A stretch of DNA of 64,000 nt, from contig JAZBQD010000015.1 in the NCBI GenBank assembly GCA_036583965.1, positions 64,634,330 through 64,698,329 on the forward strand, written 5' to 3'. Numbering within the stretch: the stretch's first letter is position 1; every line of letters starts with the position of its first letter. The DNA is from Prunella strophiata (lineage: Eukaryota; Chordata; Aves; Passeriformes; Prunellidae). Shown here in pieces: positions 39,646 to 51,600 of the stretch. The notes below the pieces were generated by a model that saw only the letters and a program-made list of their open reading frames with translations, had not been told where the DNA came from and did not search any database. The translations under genes were made by a program, and so were the position numbers.

Positions 39646-40100
39646 CAGTACCAGCAGTGACCTCATCTGAGAATGCAAAACAAATGGCAAAGCATCCTTT
39701 AAAGCTATTAAAAAAATTTTGATGTCAATAAATCCAAGATTTCACTAAGAAAAATATTGTTCTTTTCATAAAAAAGGATAGAAATTATTTTACTAACTTC
39801 CTGTATTTCTGAATGTTACAAATAGAGAATGGGGAAATTGAGTGACTTTTTTTTCTTGTTCCATCACTATTCAGCATCATGCTTTAAAATTTGTTCTCTG
39901 GAAACTTTTCTTTCAGGGTATTGTGATTCTTGGTTTAATTAAATGAACTTGTGGTATTTTCTGTATTGCTGTGATGGGAAAGTTCTGTGAAGCCTTAGAA
40001 AGAGCAGGATACAAAGGCTGCACAAGAGCAGAGATGGAGCATCCCAATACTTCATACACTGACAGGAAAAGCCTTGGTTCAGAGATTGTCAGAGAAAAAG

Positions 40101-40165
40101 AGGAAAGGTGTCCAACCAAAATTATGAGTGAGGAAAGTTGTCCAACCAAAATTATGAGTAAGGAA
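40101..40165. repeat. 30-bp tandem duplication
   Basis: A 30-base unit beginning AGGAAAGGTGTCCAACC occurs at 40101-40130 and again at 40131-40160 with two differences, and a third copy begins with AGGAAA. Because 30 is a multiple of three, open frames run through it on both strands (91 codons on +, 100 on -). I do not regard either as coding. Confidence 0.9.
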
Positions 40166-43100
40166 AAATCTGTACTGCAAATCAGTATGCTGCAGTGGAC
40201 ACCAAAGTATTTCACTAACAGAGAGATTCCAAAAACGTTGTGTTAAATGTTTTGCTAATACAATACCTATAGGAAGGTAGAGTCAAACCAATGGGTACTG
40301 AGGTGTGAGTTCTGGGCGCACCGTTAGCCATTATTCTTCACCTAATGGAGGCAGGGTGAGCTTTGAAGCAGAACTGATTTATATCCTAGCAAGGCTTTAG
40401 ATTGGGATCTGTCATCTTAGGAAGGAAAAGAAGGAAGCTGTCAAGGTTTTCAGAATATTTTAAAGGGTTCTCTTGATGCTGAGGGGAAAATTTTCCTCCC
40501 ACAAACCCCCCCAGCATTTGGTTTTCTCTTTATATTCTGTCTATTTTTGGTGCAAGTTGTTTGTATCCATTGATCTGCACCTCCCCCCAGGGAAAAATGA
40601 AAGCAAACAACCCACAAAACTGTGGAGATGTTAGAAAATCATACTATCAGTAGCACTGATGGCTGGGTCTTATAGAAAAGTTATTTTTTGAAGAATTCAA
40701 CTTAACTGCATGATAGTACCTGTATAGCTGAGCAGATGACAAAGGTTCTCCTCCAGCTATCTTACAGTGATTAGAAAGTTGCTCCTGACTTAATAAGTAA
40801 GTTAAAAATTAATAAATAAGTGTTCATGCAAAATCAGGGTCAAATTAGTTTTATTGGTCTGAAAACCTAAGACTTACTGCCTCATCTTACATTTTCTAAA
40901 TCCCCATGATATAGCTGTGAGACAAAGAAAGAGCTTTATGCTCTGGCTTGTATTAGCAGACTAATTGTGGAGAGTTAAAATTCCAGGGAACAAGCAGCAG
41001 TTAAGCTTCCACATGCTGACTTCAAGGAATTGTGTACAGCAGGCTCCATTAAACAAAGGACAGAGACATTTCATAATAAAGCAGAAAACAGGCCTGGATG
41101 TAACATTCAGGTTTCTAACAGCTGCCAGGAGAACTCATGTGCTTTTATAGTACAAGCTTCTTTTGCATTTCATCCTTAAGATGGCAGAATCATAAGCACA
41201 AGTTGTTCTGCTGGACTGAGAAAGCCCTTGGGAGATAAAGCCTTTAGAGGTAAAATGTGAGTATCACATAAATACATACTTCTAGGGATGATTCTGCTGT
41301 TCTCACAGAAATCTCTGTGGCCTCATGTCATCCAGCACTCTGGAGGTACAGTTGGAATGCTGCTTCCTTGAGGTGTGCAAGGTTCTCTGCCTTTTTGGGA
41401 AAGACTCCCCAGTCATCTTTAATGTTGCTGGTTTTATGGTTTGAAAAGTCATCCTGAAATTATTACGTCTGCTGAGAGTATGGTATGGACACATGGAAGA
41501 AAAGAAAGGATGGACAGAAATACCCTCCCCTGGCTCCAAAAAAGAAATCTCTTAATAGCAAACATTAAATTAAATGTATCTTGTCTGGAGCTTATTTGAA
41601 TTCTTAAATAGCTGTTAGTCTAGGAAGCAGTTAACTGAATTGAATTGTACCTGTAATTAAAATATTTATACTAAAAGTGAGTCAGACAGCTGGCATGTAC
41701 AATTTCCCTGCTTTCATGCAAGTCCCAAAAACTTTTTAAAAAGGCAAAGTATTCCTCATTATGTTTGAAAATTAGGAGCTGCTTCTTTCAGAATGCACTG
41801 CTCATTTTATTTAGAGCAGAGACTTCGAACTCCCCTCACTGTGTGAAAACAGAGCTGGAATTAGCTGCTCTAAAGAAGTGGGAGATGGGGCATCAAAGAG
41901 CCTTCTGTTCATTAAGATAAACACTGAATATGTGTTTCATGTTTGGTTTCAGTATAACATTCTGAATAGAGGATTAAGCAGTTGCTTCCCACAGTCTTAA
42001 ACTATTGAGATGGTGTGGGAGAAGGAGGAGAATAAAAGGATTTAAGCTATTATGCAAAGAATTAGTGTTGAGAGAGTAAAAGGTCCCTCTATTACCCATT
42101 GAATTCTGCATGGATTTAGTTGTGTTGAGAGTGTAGCATGGCTCTCTGTGTTGGACACACAGAAAGTACATAATTAGGTTGCAGGAGTCCATCTAAAGTT
42201 TCAGTCTGGACACTGATCTTGTGATATGGATTCTTGCCAGTTGGTTATGTACTTTCAAACCATATTATGTAATATTCAGGGAAAAAAACCCTAGAGTTTC
42301 ATAAATGAAATTTTCTTTTTATGTAATTCTTTTTGTTACATCTTAACTTTAGAAAGAAACCTACATTATTTTTTTAGAAGTACCAATGACAACTGGGGAC
42401 ACAGATTTTACCCTTGCTCTCAAATGCAGTCACTTTAGCTGCAGAAAGAGTCATAGTCCACTTTGTGTTCCCCAAAATAATTTTTATTACACATTTTTTA
42501 TAGATCAAGTTGATTGAACTGGTCGTGTGGGTCAGAGTGAAAGAGGGGTTTGCAATCTGTCCACGCCTTATGCCTTTTCTGTGAGTGCTGGATGATAGAT
42601 ATTTTTTTTTTTAATTGGCTGGTAAGCCATTTACAGTGGTTTATTTTTAATTGAATGAATGAGATTTTGGTAACAGTTATGACCAATATTGCAGTTCTCT
42701 TACATCAGAGGAGCTCTTTTCTGTTGACATCAAGGAAATGTTAATGTATTAATTGTAATGTTCAATTTCCCTGAGGGGTTTTTCTATCCTTAGCTCTGTT
42801 TTAAAAACTGTTTAGCTTTTTAGTCCTGTTTAGTTGCTGTTAGCCAACCTGTAAGGACATTTTTGTATCTTGAGATTTTTTAAAATATATATTTTGTTTA
42901 ATTCATTGTAGCTGATTAGAAATTACATTCCTTTTTCATTTTTTTTTTCCTCTAGGCATCTGTTACTCCTCACTCTGGGAAACAGGCAGTAGCTAGATTT
43001 GGTCTTACTTAGGGCAGCTATTCTCATAATTTAGGGGGTAAACCTCATCAGAAGTGGGTATATATAATATTTTTTCATAAATGTAGAAGCTCTACCAAGG

Positions 43101-46100
43101 GGTGACTGATCAAGTTCATTATATTTTCTTATCTTTATTTTCTTTTCTTGTATTCTATTTATAACATTTCAGGGTTGCACTTTGGGGGCAGTGAGTTGGA
43201 TCATCTTAATAATATTTCATTTTCATGTTTGCAGCATTTTGTTTAAAACAGGAGTGCTAAAAAATAGCAGTGGTTTAAATACATTGTTTAAAGTGGTTTA
43301 AAGCTGAAACAGTCAAATTTGCAAAAAATTACCATTACCAAGTTCATCCTCAAGAGATTTATTAGTAGGAAGAATAACACTAAATACATGACAGACCTCA
43401 GTCAGAGACATCCAGTTCTATGCAAAAAACAACACCAAAAAAAGCTCAGAAATTAATCTTAATGTACTCTTTTGGAGGAAGTGAAGGAAGGACTCCAAAT
43501 GTTTGACAGGATTTCCAGGTTCCATGGCTTCATTAGCACATTGACTCACCTGTCCTGCATGGTGATCTGTCTCATTTGGGATTCAGTAGGTGGCTACATC
43601 ATGGTCTCACTCCCTGCTGATTGGTTTGCTGAGATTTCAGCTCATTATTACTCTGCCTCGTTGCTATCTATTAGGTGATGCTGATGAATAGTGAATCACA
43701 TTGATCTTTCTCTTATCCAAACATATATGTAAGCTTGGATTTACTAGAGTGATAGAGAATTTATTACCCTTAAACCTCAATTTCTGTAGCTTTTTCACAC
43801 TGTGTTAGAATAACTGTGTATTTGTTTTATGCCTCTCTTCTTCTTTATCTCCAGTACTTAGCTTCTCATAATAAGAGAGACAAAAAATGTATTTGAATGC
43901 AGATCACAGAGGTTTCTTAGCACAGCCTGAAAACCTTAAGTACCAGATCTTTTATTCTAGAGGCTCCTTTCCAGTCTCTGCTTTATCTTAATCTCTTTAT
44001 TCAAAATCTTTTATAGGTGTTGACATATGCCTATTTGTCTACAGCTCTTTCAGGAAGAACTAGCATTTGAACATTTGGGCTGCTGAAATCCTGGTTCTTT
44101 CAGAGAGGAGATTGATAATGCCATTACATGTTTGCCATTATGTAATGCAACACCAGGCCCATGCTAACACAGAATCATTCTTTACTGAATATTTATTGGA
44201 CATCTGTATATCTCATACTTATCTGATTAGGTATAATTCCACTGGAAAAAAAAAATCTTACTCTATTTTGCACAGAACAAGCAGCTAAGAAGACAGAGGT
44301 AATGCAAATACAAGATGTTATCAGCAGGCAAGACAAGCAGTGGATTTCCTACACCACTGATGACAATTGTGAATAGTTTGAATGCACACAGTTTGTAAGT
44401 GTGGCATAACTTCTCCTTCTCTTCCATATGACTTAACTGTCCCACAGTCTCTGTGGAGAGGAATATGCATACATGCAATTCCTATGGAAGAGCTGACATT
44501 ATAAATTTATTTGTGGGTTATCCAGTGCAGTGGCACTCTGAATTTTCCCTACTTTAACAGTATTAGTTTCAATAACAATACTCAGTCTGAGGTCTAAGTT
44601 AGGATGGTAGGTCTGAGATGATGCTGACCTATCAGAATGCTGTAGTGTGCAAACATACATCAGCAATATGAAGTGTAGCAACATCTCCACAGGTTTGCTA
44701 GAATACTTTGGCAAGGAGGTTTGTACACAAAAGTAAGTAGAAGCTTGCTTTGTCAATCTCTTCTGCTCAAAAATGTACCACGAAGTTACTAATGAGTGCA
44801 GGCTGTGGACTGTGAGCATTCTCTGTGCTGAATGTGTTCCTACACACATAACACATAAATACTGTGGATGGTATTAGACAGACTTCATATAAAGTAATTA
44901 GACATGGGATTAATTCTGATCCAAATTAAAGAATGCATAAATTGTTCCTAATTTAAAAAATAAATTTAGGAGCAACTAGATGGAATTCACCTTAATTAAA
45001 TATTGCAGCTGTATGGAATAAAAACCCTAAATTGAGAAGAAGTCAGGGTACTTGAGTCCTTCCTAGCATGTTCTTGAGGTGAAGTATCGATGATTTCTCT
45101 GAACTGTAAGTCTTACAAAAGGCTTATGATGTGTTACTACTTTTATTCTCAAACTGAGATTTGTTCTGGCTTTTATTTTCTCTTCCTTCTTACTCCTAGA
45201 AGAGAGATGAGGTAAGCACTGTATTTATATAATACACAGTACAGATAATTTTGTTGAACAAAATAAAAATAAATCACAGCTACTTTCTGAATATATCCCT
45301 TTTTCTGTCAGAATAAATTTCAGATTATTAGCAGTTTTTCCACAAGGTTTTCTGTGACATCAGACCTAATTACCACCTATTCTGCTACTTAAAAATATGG
45401 GACCCTGGCAACACAGCTTCCTTTCTCCAATCACAGGGCAGGAAAGCAACTGCAGGCTATTGCATTTGGATTTGTCAGAATAAATAATTAAAAGGCTCAT
45501 CAGCTTCTCACTAATGAACAAGGAAATGTGATTAAGAAACTTTTAAAGCAAAATAGCTGAAAACAATATAGAAATGATAGAAGGATGATTGCTGTGAATG
45601 AAATTTCTGAATAAGAGATTTCTTCAACCAGGCACAAGGACAGTAGTTTAATCTTCTATTAAAAGATTCCTGTCAGTTTGGAAAAGCTCTGAATCAGGAG
45701 ATTAGACACCTCTCAGAAGCTGACAAGGCAGTCACTTCTCTTAAGACAGCTACTTTCTGGCAAATGCTCAGAAATAGCTTTTTTTTGTGAGGTTTTGGTT
45801 TTCTTTTTTGCTATTTCCAGACTTTTAACTTCTACCCAACAATGACTAGGACATTTCTGACTAGTCAATCTTTTGTTCTCAGAGACTCTGAAAATACAAA
45901 TCATGTTTCAGACCAAAATGTTCTAGAGATACTTACCAAGTTTACTGTGGCTGACATCTAGAAATTGCACTGATTAGCTTCTGGCATGCTTCCTTGCAAG
46001 TGCTTTGCATGATAGTATCTCATTAAATATCTTATTCCTCTTTATTATTCTTCAGCACCAAAAAAAAAGTACTTCTACCTTATATCTAATCTGTTACTAT

Positions 46101-46697
46101 GCTTTTAGCATATACTCTCCCAGCTTATCTATAAGAGATAGCACCTAAAAGAGAAACTAAAAAAAAAAACTAGTGAAATACCAGATGCTGCTGCAGTTCT
46201 TCTTTGTGACAGGAGAAATATATCTTGTTTTATTTCCTTTATATACATTCATAAATGACATGGACTTTTTATGAATAAAGGCACAAAAGTCAATAAGATT
46301 ACAAATTTTCAAGTGTGGAACTTTCCAGATATAAAAGATAATATGCACAGAAATGTGAGATTCATAGTTACAAAGATTAATAAAAAAAGGTAAACTAAAA
46401 TGTGAAACATGTTCATGAGCCTCAAATAGGATACTCAGCATTACAGAAAATGTTCTGGGTCTAAAATCCATAAGAAAAATGCTCTTCTACTTCAAGAAGT
46501 CTTTGGTCATTCTTCACCTGTTTTTGTTCTTTCCACATGGTTTAGACCCACCATGGTGCAGTGCACAGTGTGCATAATAGAAACCCCTTCAATAGGGACA
46601 TCTAGCAAAGACACAACTTATCCTCAAAGAGCTGAGATTATGAAGAGATCTTCATCTGTCAGGAATTCTCTGCAGTTCTCTCTTCCATACCACAGTG

Positions 46698-46836
46698 AAG
46701 CAAAAAAACCCCAAAAAAATAAAACAAAAGCATACACAAAAAAAAAAAAAACAAACAAAAAAAAAAAAACAAAAAAACAAAAAAAAAAAAACAAGCAAAC
46801 AAAAAAACCTAAAAAAAAAAATAACACCAAAAAAAA
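46698..46836. repeat. A-rich low-complexity region
   Basis: About 140 bases of A runs broken by C and a few other bases. Lysine-rich and phenylalanine-rich open frames of up to 119 codons cross it on the two strands and are artefacts of the composition. Confidence 0.9.
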
Positions 46837-47440
46837 CATATATTTCCTCTTTATGCCTTTTCCAGGCCAAGTTCTGTGAAGACTTGTCTGTAAAGTTTCT
46901 CTTGAGCCCCCAGATTGCATGGGTGTAGTCAATGAAGAATTCACAATGCCCTTTTTCCAAGTACATTCCTTGTAAAATGACATTTAAATTTTGTAATTAC
47001 ATTTAGAATTTTATTATTTTTGTTTTATCTCAGACATAGCAGTTTGATTTCTGTGCTGTGTTCCCATGGTCTCCAAAGTTAGATATGGAGAAAAACTTGT
47101 TTTTCAATTTATTTGTACCAGAAAACATCTTAGTTTTATGTATAGACTGGAACTGTAAATCTTGTAATTCTAGTAAACCATTTCAGTGAAACTTTAGCTT
47201 TCTACAGTAGATTAACTACAGATAAATCCTTGGTGCAACAGTGCTACTGAAACTTCCACATGAGGAAAAACCACTTGAAAATTGTATATTTAAATATATT
47301 GTATATATTTAAAGAAACACAAAACTACCAATTTTGTGCTAATTGCCTCACACCACGCCATTCTGAAGAATCATCCTTTTTTTTTTAACATTGCCATAAA
47401 AATAATGCACCTGACATGTATGTGCACTTTTCTTTTGTAG

Positions 47441-47641
47441 GTGGAATGGAGAAAATAAAGCAGCATACCTTTGCATTAGCTCACTACACCTACACTGTGC
47501 TGTCTAACTTAAAATATGCCAATGGGGCTCCTGTAGTACGTATTTACAGTGATACAGATTTCAGCCATCCTGATGTCCAAGGTCCAATCATTAACTTCAA
47601 TGTGCTCGATGAAAATGGACAAGTGCTCGGCTTTTTCACAG
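47441..47641 (+). CDS. MOCOS: MOCOS internal exon (NifS-like domain) with a 1-bp frameshift near its 3' end
   Basis: This exon follows the one at 15756 directly. Its first two bases complete the split Gly codon. It then reads GMEKIKQHTFALAHYTY, APVVRIYSDTDFSHPDVQG and PIINFNVLDENGQVLGF, all typical of the MOCOS NifS-like domain. The acceptor CTTTTCTTTTGTAG and donor CACAG followed by GTATGT are strong. A length of 200 bases would end in phase 0, as the next exon requires. The sequence given has 201, with five Ts at 47632-47636 where four would give G-F-S-Q before the junction. As written it reads G-F-F-T and leaves one base over, so the next exon falls out of frame. The 60-odd codons before that point show no other defect, which argues against long-standing loss of the gene. 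Confidence 0.95.
47632..47636 (+). other. MOCOS: Apparent 1-bp T insertion (frameshift) in MOCOS
   Basis: Exon lengths and phases require four T bases here, and five are present. With the extra base, splicing to 62105 gives about 18 unrelated codons and then TAA at 62158-62160, which overlaps the TGT codon of the catalytic cysteine (62156-62158). The transcript would be expected to undergo nonsense-mediated decay. Homopolymer indels are a common sequencing error. A 6-base-pair-scale alternative is an in-frame cryptic donor at 47623 (CAA followed by GTGCTC), which would skip the fault. Confidence 0.85.
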
Positions 47642-49237
47642 GTATGTTTTTTCTCATGTCTTAACTTGAGTTTACGGTTGTACTTTAATTTAAGTGTGTT
47701 CACAATGAATTCTTTGTCCTGAAATAAGTGTTTTATTCACAGTAGTCCTTTCTGAGATTTTGCGTTTGTTTCTTCACAGCTCTGCACTGCATGTACACAC
47801 CATTTTTAAAGCAGTAGAAAAAAAAAAATCCTATAAATTGTGCTAGCACAACACAAAATACATCATAGCCAGAGGCAATATCTTACAGACTTATTACTCC
47901 ACAAATAGGAAGTTTGGAAGAGGGCTGTTTTAACAGGATACATTGACTAGGCAGTTTGACTTTTTGCTGGTTTCCTTCTCTAGAGTACTCAAAATTGGGA
48001 ATTGAAGAGCAAAGTCTGGAAAAGCTGATAAAGAGACTGCCTTGGAGCTTTCACATACAAGTGAAATTAGATCTCAGAATATTGCAGTCACCAATGAAAG
48101 AGGAGTTCTCTTTTCCCTTCAGTTGTAACAATTACATTCTTGTAATATTCCTGAGCAACCAGTGGAATGAAGTTGAATGATCAGTGTAAAGAGTGAGATC
48201 CAAGCTCAAGTAATTCTTAAATGCTGTCTTTCTCAGCAGCTTTTTGTAGCCTTTATCCATCAGGTATACCAAGTATCTTTAAGATGAAGCTTCATTAGGC
48301 TTTTCTCCCTTCAGCAGAGAGTGACCATAATTGTGTGGATGGCTGTGCACCATGTAGGCAGTGGATCACACAGGGGACAGTTGCTCACTTACTCATCAGC
48401 AGAAGGCAGAAAAAACACAGTACTCTTGTTTTGCTTGCTTCTTGTTTTTTCCCTTGGCTTCCTGAGAGAATCAAATAATGAGGGGAACATGGAGATGTGT
48501 CTACAGGAATACAGGAAGAAATCCATTTCTCACTAGGGAGACAAGAATGAAGCACTTGTTTTGTAGCTGCACATGTGAAATTTTACATTTTTTTAAGGCA
48601 TTTACCCAATGAACATAGGATGGCCAAATATTAAGTACTCAATAAGTTCTTATTCACATACATCTTTTTTAGCCAATGTTATCAAATAGCAGCAAATGTT
48701 CACCACAAGTTTATTTCAAAGTAGTCCACATTTTAGGAATTAATTAGTCATTTATGTAGCCTTCAATATGTGTGACAATGTTCAGAAAAGATTGGAGATA
48801 TTAACACAACTGAGTTTGTAAAGCTCCCCAAACACTTCAATGTTGCTTCTATTCTTTGATTAAAATCAAAACCTTTATTCTGATTCCTGATTTTCACAAC
48901 TTCATAGTAAAATTGGCTGATCCGTGTTTCACTTTTTAAAACTCAACTGTACCCTCTAATTAAAAATGCTTTCACATTCTTATGAATCCATTGTGCCTGT
49001 TTGCTACAGTGGCTGCTCGTAAAAGGCTTCTTTATTGATCTGTATCATCTGGATTGTGCTGTTCACCAGATTCTGAACATTTCTAGTGTATGTGGAATGA
49101 AGAGCTATAAAATTTTCAATCATATCCCAGTCTCATCTGCAGTGCCTGTTAGACTACTTTGTTTAATTAAAATAATGTGCAATTTAATGACTTTTAGAAA
49201 TTAACAAGCACTATTCTTTCCAAAGCTACAATATGTG

Positions 49238-49302
49238 TGATATATAGATATAGATATAGATATAGATATATATATATAGATATAGATATAGATATAGATA
49301 TA
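49238..49302. repeat. (GATATA)n microsatellite
   Basis: About ten GATATA units with a short TA-only interruption in the middle. Open frames on both strands give alternating Tyr-Arg or Ile-Asp repeats and are not coding. Confidence 0.95.
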
Positions 49303-50438
49303 AATTGGCTTCTTTATGGAATGAAATTCTTTCATAGACACCTTATAGAAGTTATGGGGGAGAAAAACCTTTGCTGCTTCTTCTTTATGATTACAAAGAA
49401 AATGCATGACAATAGAAAGTAAGCTTCATCACACTGACTATGTAATCTCTTCATACCTGCATGCATGTCTAAATTTATATAGGGTTATTCAAATCAAAGT
49501 TAAATTCAATGCTTTTGCTAATTGTTTGGAAGTGAAATAGTGGCCTGTGCTTTGATCATGTGTATGGTCTGCACATTCATGTGGATTCACAGGGCAGTCT
49601 CCAAATGCAATCCAGTGGAGTCAGCAGAACACAGTTTCAGAAGGCTCCCAGGAAACATTTTAGGGAATTTTTTTTTGAAGGGAAAATTGGATGGCATTTA
49701 CCTACTACTAGTGGACACCAGTTAATGACTCAGGTTATCTTTGTATATTAAAAGAGAAATTACATTACCTCCTATTCCTTTATGGATGATATCCCATCTA
49801 TAATTAATTGCTTATAACCAGGCATCAAACCAATTCTATTTGCCTTTCTGACAGGCAATTGTTTTGTGCCCATTGCCTATTGTAGGGCACAGTGTGACTG
49901 GACAGTGTGACATTAACATTTGGTAGCTTGAAAAGGACAATATGGCCAACTGATTCCAGAGAAAATATTATGAGGAGGCTTGGATCAGTTTATTTGGAAC
50001 ACTTGAGATTGGCAAGAAAGACTTCATAAGTAGACACTGTCTTCAGAGGATACCAAGCTTACATTTAAGCCTCAAGATTTACATAATTGGCATGATATTC
50101 AAAACTGTGAACTAAGCCCAAGATGTTTAGGATGTGAAAGGCGTGTAGTGAAATACATGACATGTAATACCACTGCTGAACATGAAAACAGAGAAAAAAT
50201 TATGTCTTTCATCTGTGTAGCAATGGGGAAGAAAGTTATTCTTACCTACTTATATGGTTGAAATCCATTTGTCAGTGTTATCAGCTTAATTACCAGAGCT
50301 AACAAGATTGTGCCAGTAAACACAACCACTCTTGAATTACACATGCAGGGTCAATTGCACCAAGAGGAAACAGCCACAATCTCAGGTTCATCTTTGAGTA
50401 AAACCTTCATTGCAGCTCTGAAGAGCAAATGAAGGCAT

Positions 50439-50505
50439 TTCATTAAAGTGAGAAACAAATAACCACACCATGATTGCACTCTCAGAGATGGCAGCAATTT
50501 TTACA
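50439..50505 (+). repeat. 67-bp dispersed repeat, copy A
   Basis: This segment, starting TTCATTAAAGTGAGAAACAA and ending GCAGCAATTTTTACA, recurs at 53490-53556 in the same orientation with only two differences out of 67, both transitions. Similarity stops abruptly on both sides. It matches no CR1, SINE or simple repeat that I know. Confidence 0.9.
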
Positions 50506-51109
50506 GCCTCCTGTCCCAATATAGATTATATAGAATATTTGGATGTTAAGAAGTGATAGGGTGGGAGTGAAATAATTATGAAAGTTAGTTGAATTGTTAT
50601 TGCTTTTTTGTTTAAGTGTTTCTTTGTGACTGTTGAAGGGTAATGCTGTCTTAGAATATTATACTTGGAATAAACTTGTGTTGTGTACTATATGTATCAT
50701 TGATTTAATTGGCAGTTTAATTACTAGTTTAGGGTTTTTTGCTCTAAATGGTAATTAAAACAAATAAGAGGGACTTGTGGACTCCAAACAACAATAGTTA
50801 CTCAAAAGCTTTGGTTTTAATTTAGATGTTCATGAAAAAACATTCATTTCTTTATCTAGAAATAAAACTACTACCGTTTTAAAATTTCCATAAATCTGTC
50901 ATCTTTGAGCACTAAAACTGCATTAAATTTCCTCCTCTGAGGTGCACCAAATACTTTTCATGAAAATGATTTCCTTCCGTATAGCTGTCTCATAGACTAC
51001 TATTGGTAGTAATTTGTTCTTGAAATGACTTGGGAGGACACCTGTATTCTTTTCACACAAGATGCCTGTCCTCTGCAGTAGCACCTCTGTCATTTTGTTA
51101 AGTGTTTAT

Positions 51110-51600
51110 TTGCACTGCAGCATCAACAAGCCCCTGCTACGAACAGGGGTTGAATTATGACGAGTACTTGACAGGTCCAGGACATAAAGATGGCCTTTTT
51201 GCCAAATGGCTTCTTCATATATATTTGTCTAGTCAAGAATGGATAATTCCCCAGCATTATAGTTTTTGCTGCTAATGAAGTGTGGACAGATGACAGACTG
51301 GTAATTTGGAAAGGTGCAAAAGTGCAGGGGTAGAGATGAAGGACCTCTGCAGGATAGAAGCAGAAGAGTTGACATTAAAGCAGCAGACTGTCAATCTTCT
51401 GCCTCCTTGTGAGGCTACCAGAAAAAGAGAAGCAATCAGCCCTGGACTTTAAAGAGGGATTGTGATGTAATGAAAGATGGTGTTACAGGTATATATCTGG
51501 TGCTGAGCTAATGCAGCAAACTCTTCACACAGAGAATCATCAGCTCATTTATTAGCAATGAATATCTGCAGCTTTCAGCATACATGAATGTCATGTGTTC
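51110..51600. other. Candidate conserved noncoding element
   Basis: A unique intronic block without recognisable repeats. It includes a small hairpin (CCCCTG at 51131-51136 pairing with CAGGGG at 51144-51149) and stretches such as CAGCTCATTTATTAGCAATG near 51541. It has no coding frame of note. The call rests on texture only. Confidence 0.28.

Larger units (their letters stand above)
15833..47440 (+). other. MOCOS: MOCOS intron of 31.6 kb
   Basis: This intron starts with GTCAGT and ends with CTTTTGTAG; the flanking exons share one Gly codon split 1+2. It holds CR1 fragments near 24.5 and 32.3 kb, a GC-rich block at 34.1-34.7 kb, a smaller one near 23.5 kb, many A/T tracts, an ATT microsatellite near 39.6 kb and unique AT-rich sequence. 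Blocks near 28.6-29.1 and 33.4-33.9 kb look like candidate conserved noncoding elements. None of the open frames in it resembles a known protein, and most overlap an equally long frame on the other strand. The stretches not listed separately show nothing I can name. Confidence 0.9.

Noticed and set aside
39913..40246. Frames of 91 codons (+) and 100 codons (-) with a 10-residue internal repeat
   Set aside because: The repeat is just the 30-bp tandem duplication read in frame. Both strands are equally open and nothing supports translation.
46553..46983. Lysine-rich and phenylalanine-rich frames of 104-119 codons
   Set aside because: They follow from the A-rich low-complexity tract.
49201..49422. 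Frames encoding Tyr-Arg and Ile-Asp/Ile-Ser repeats
   Set aside because: Products of the GATATA microsatellite.
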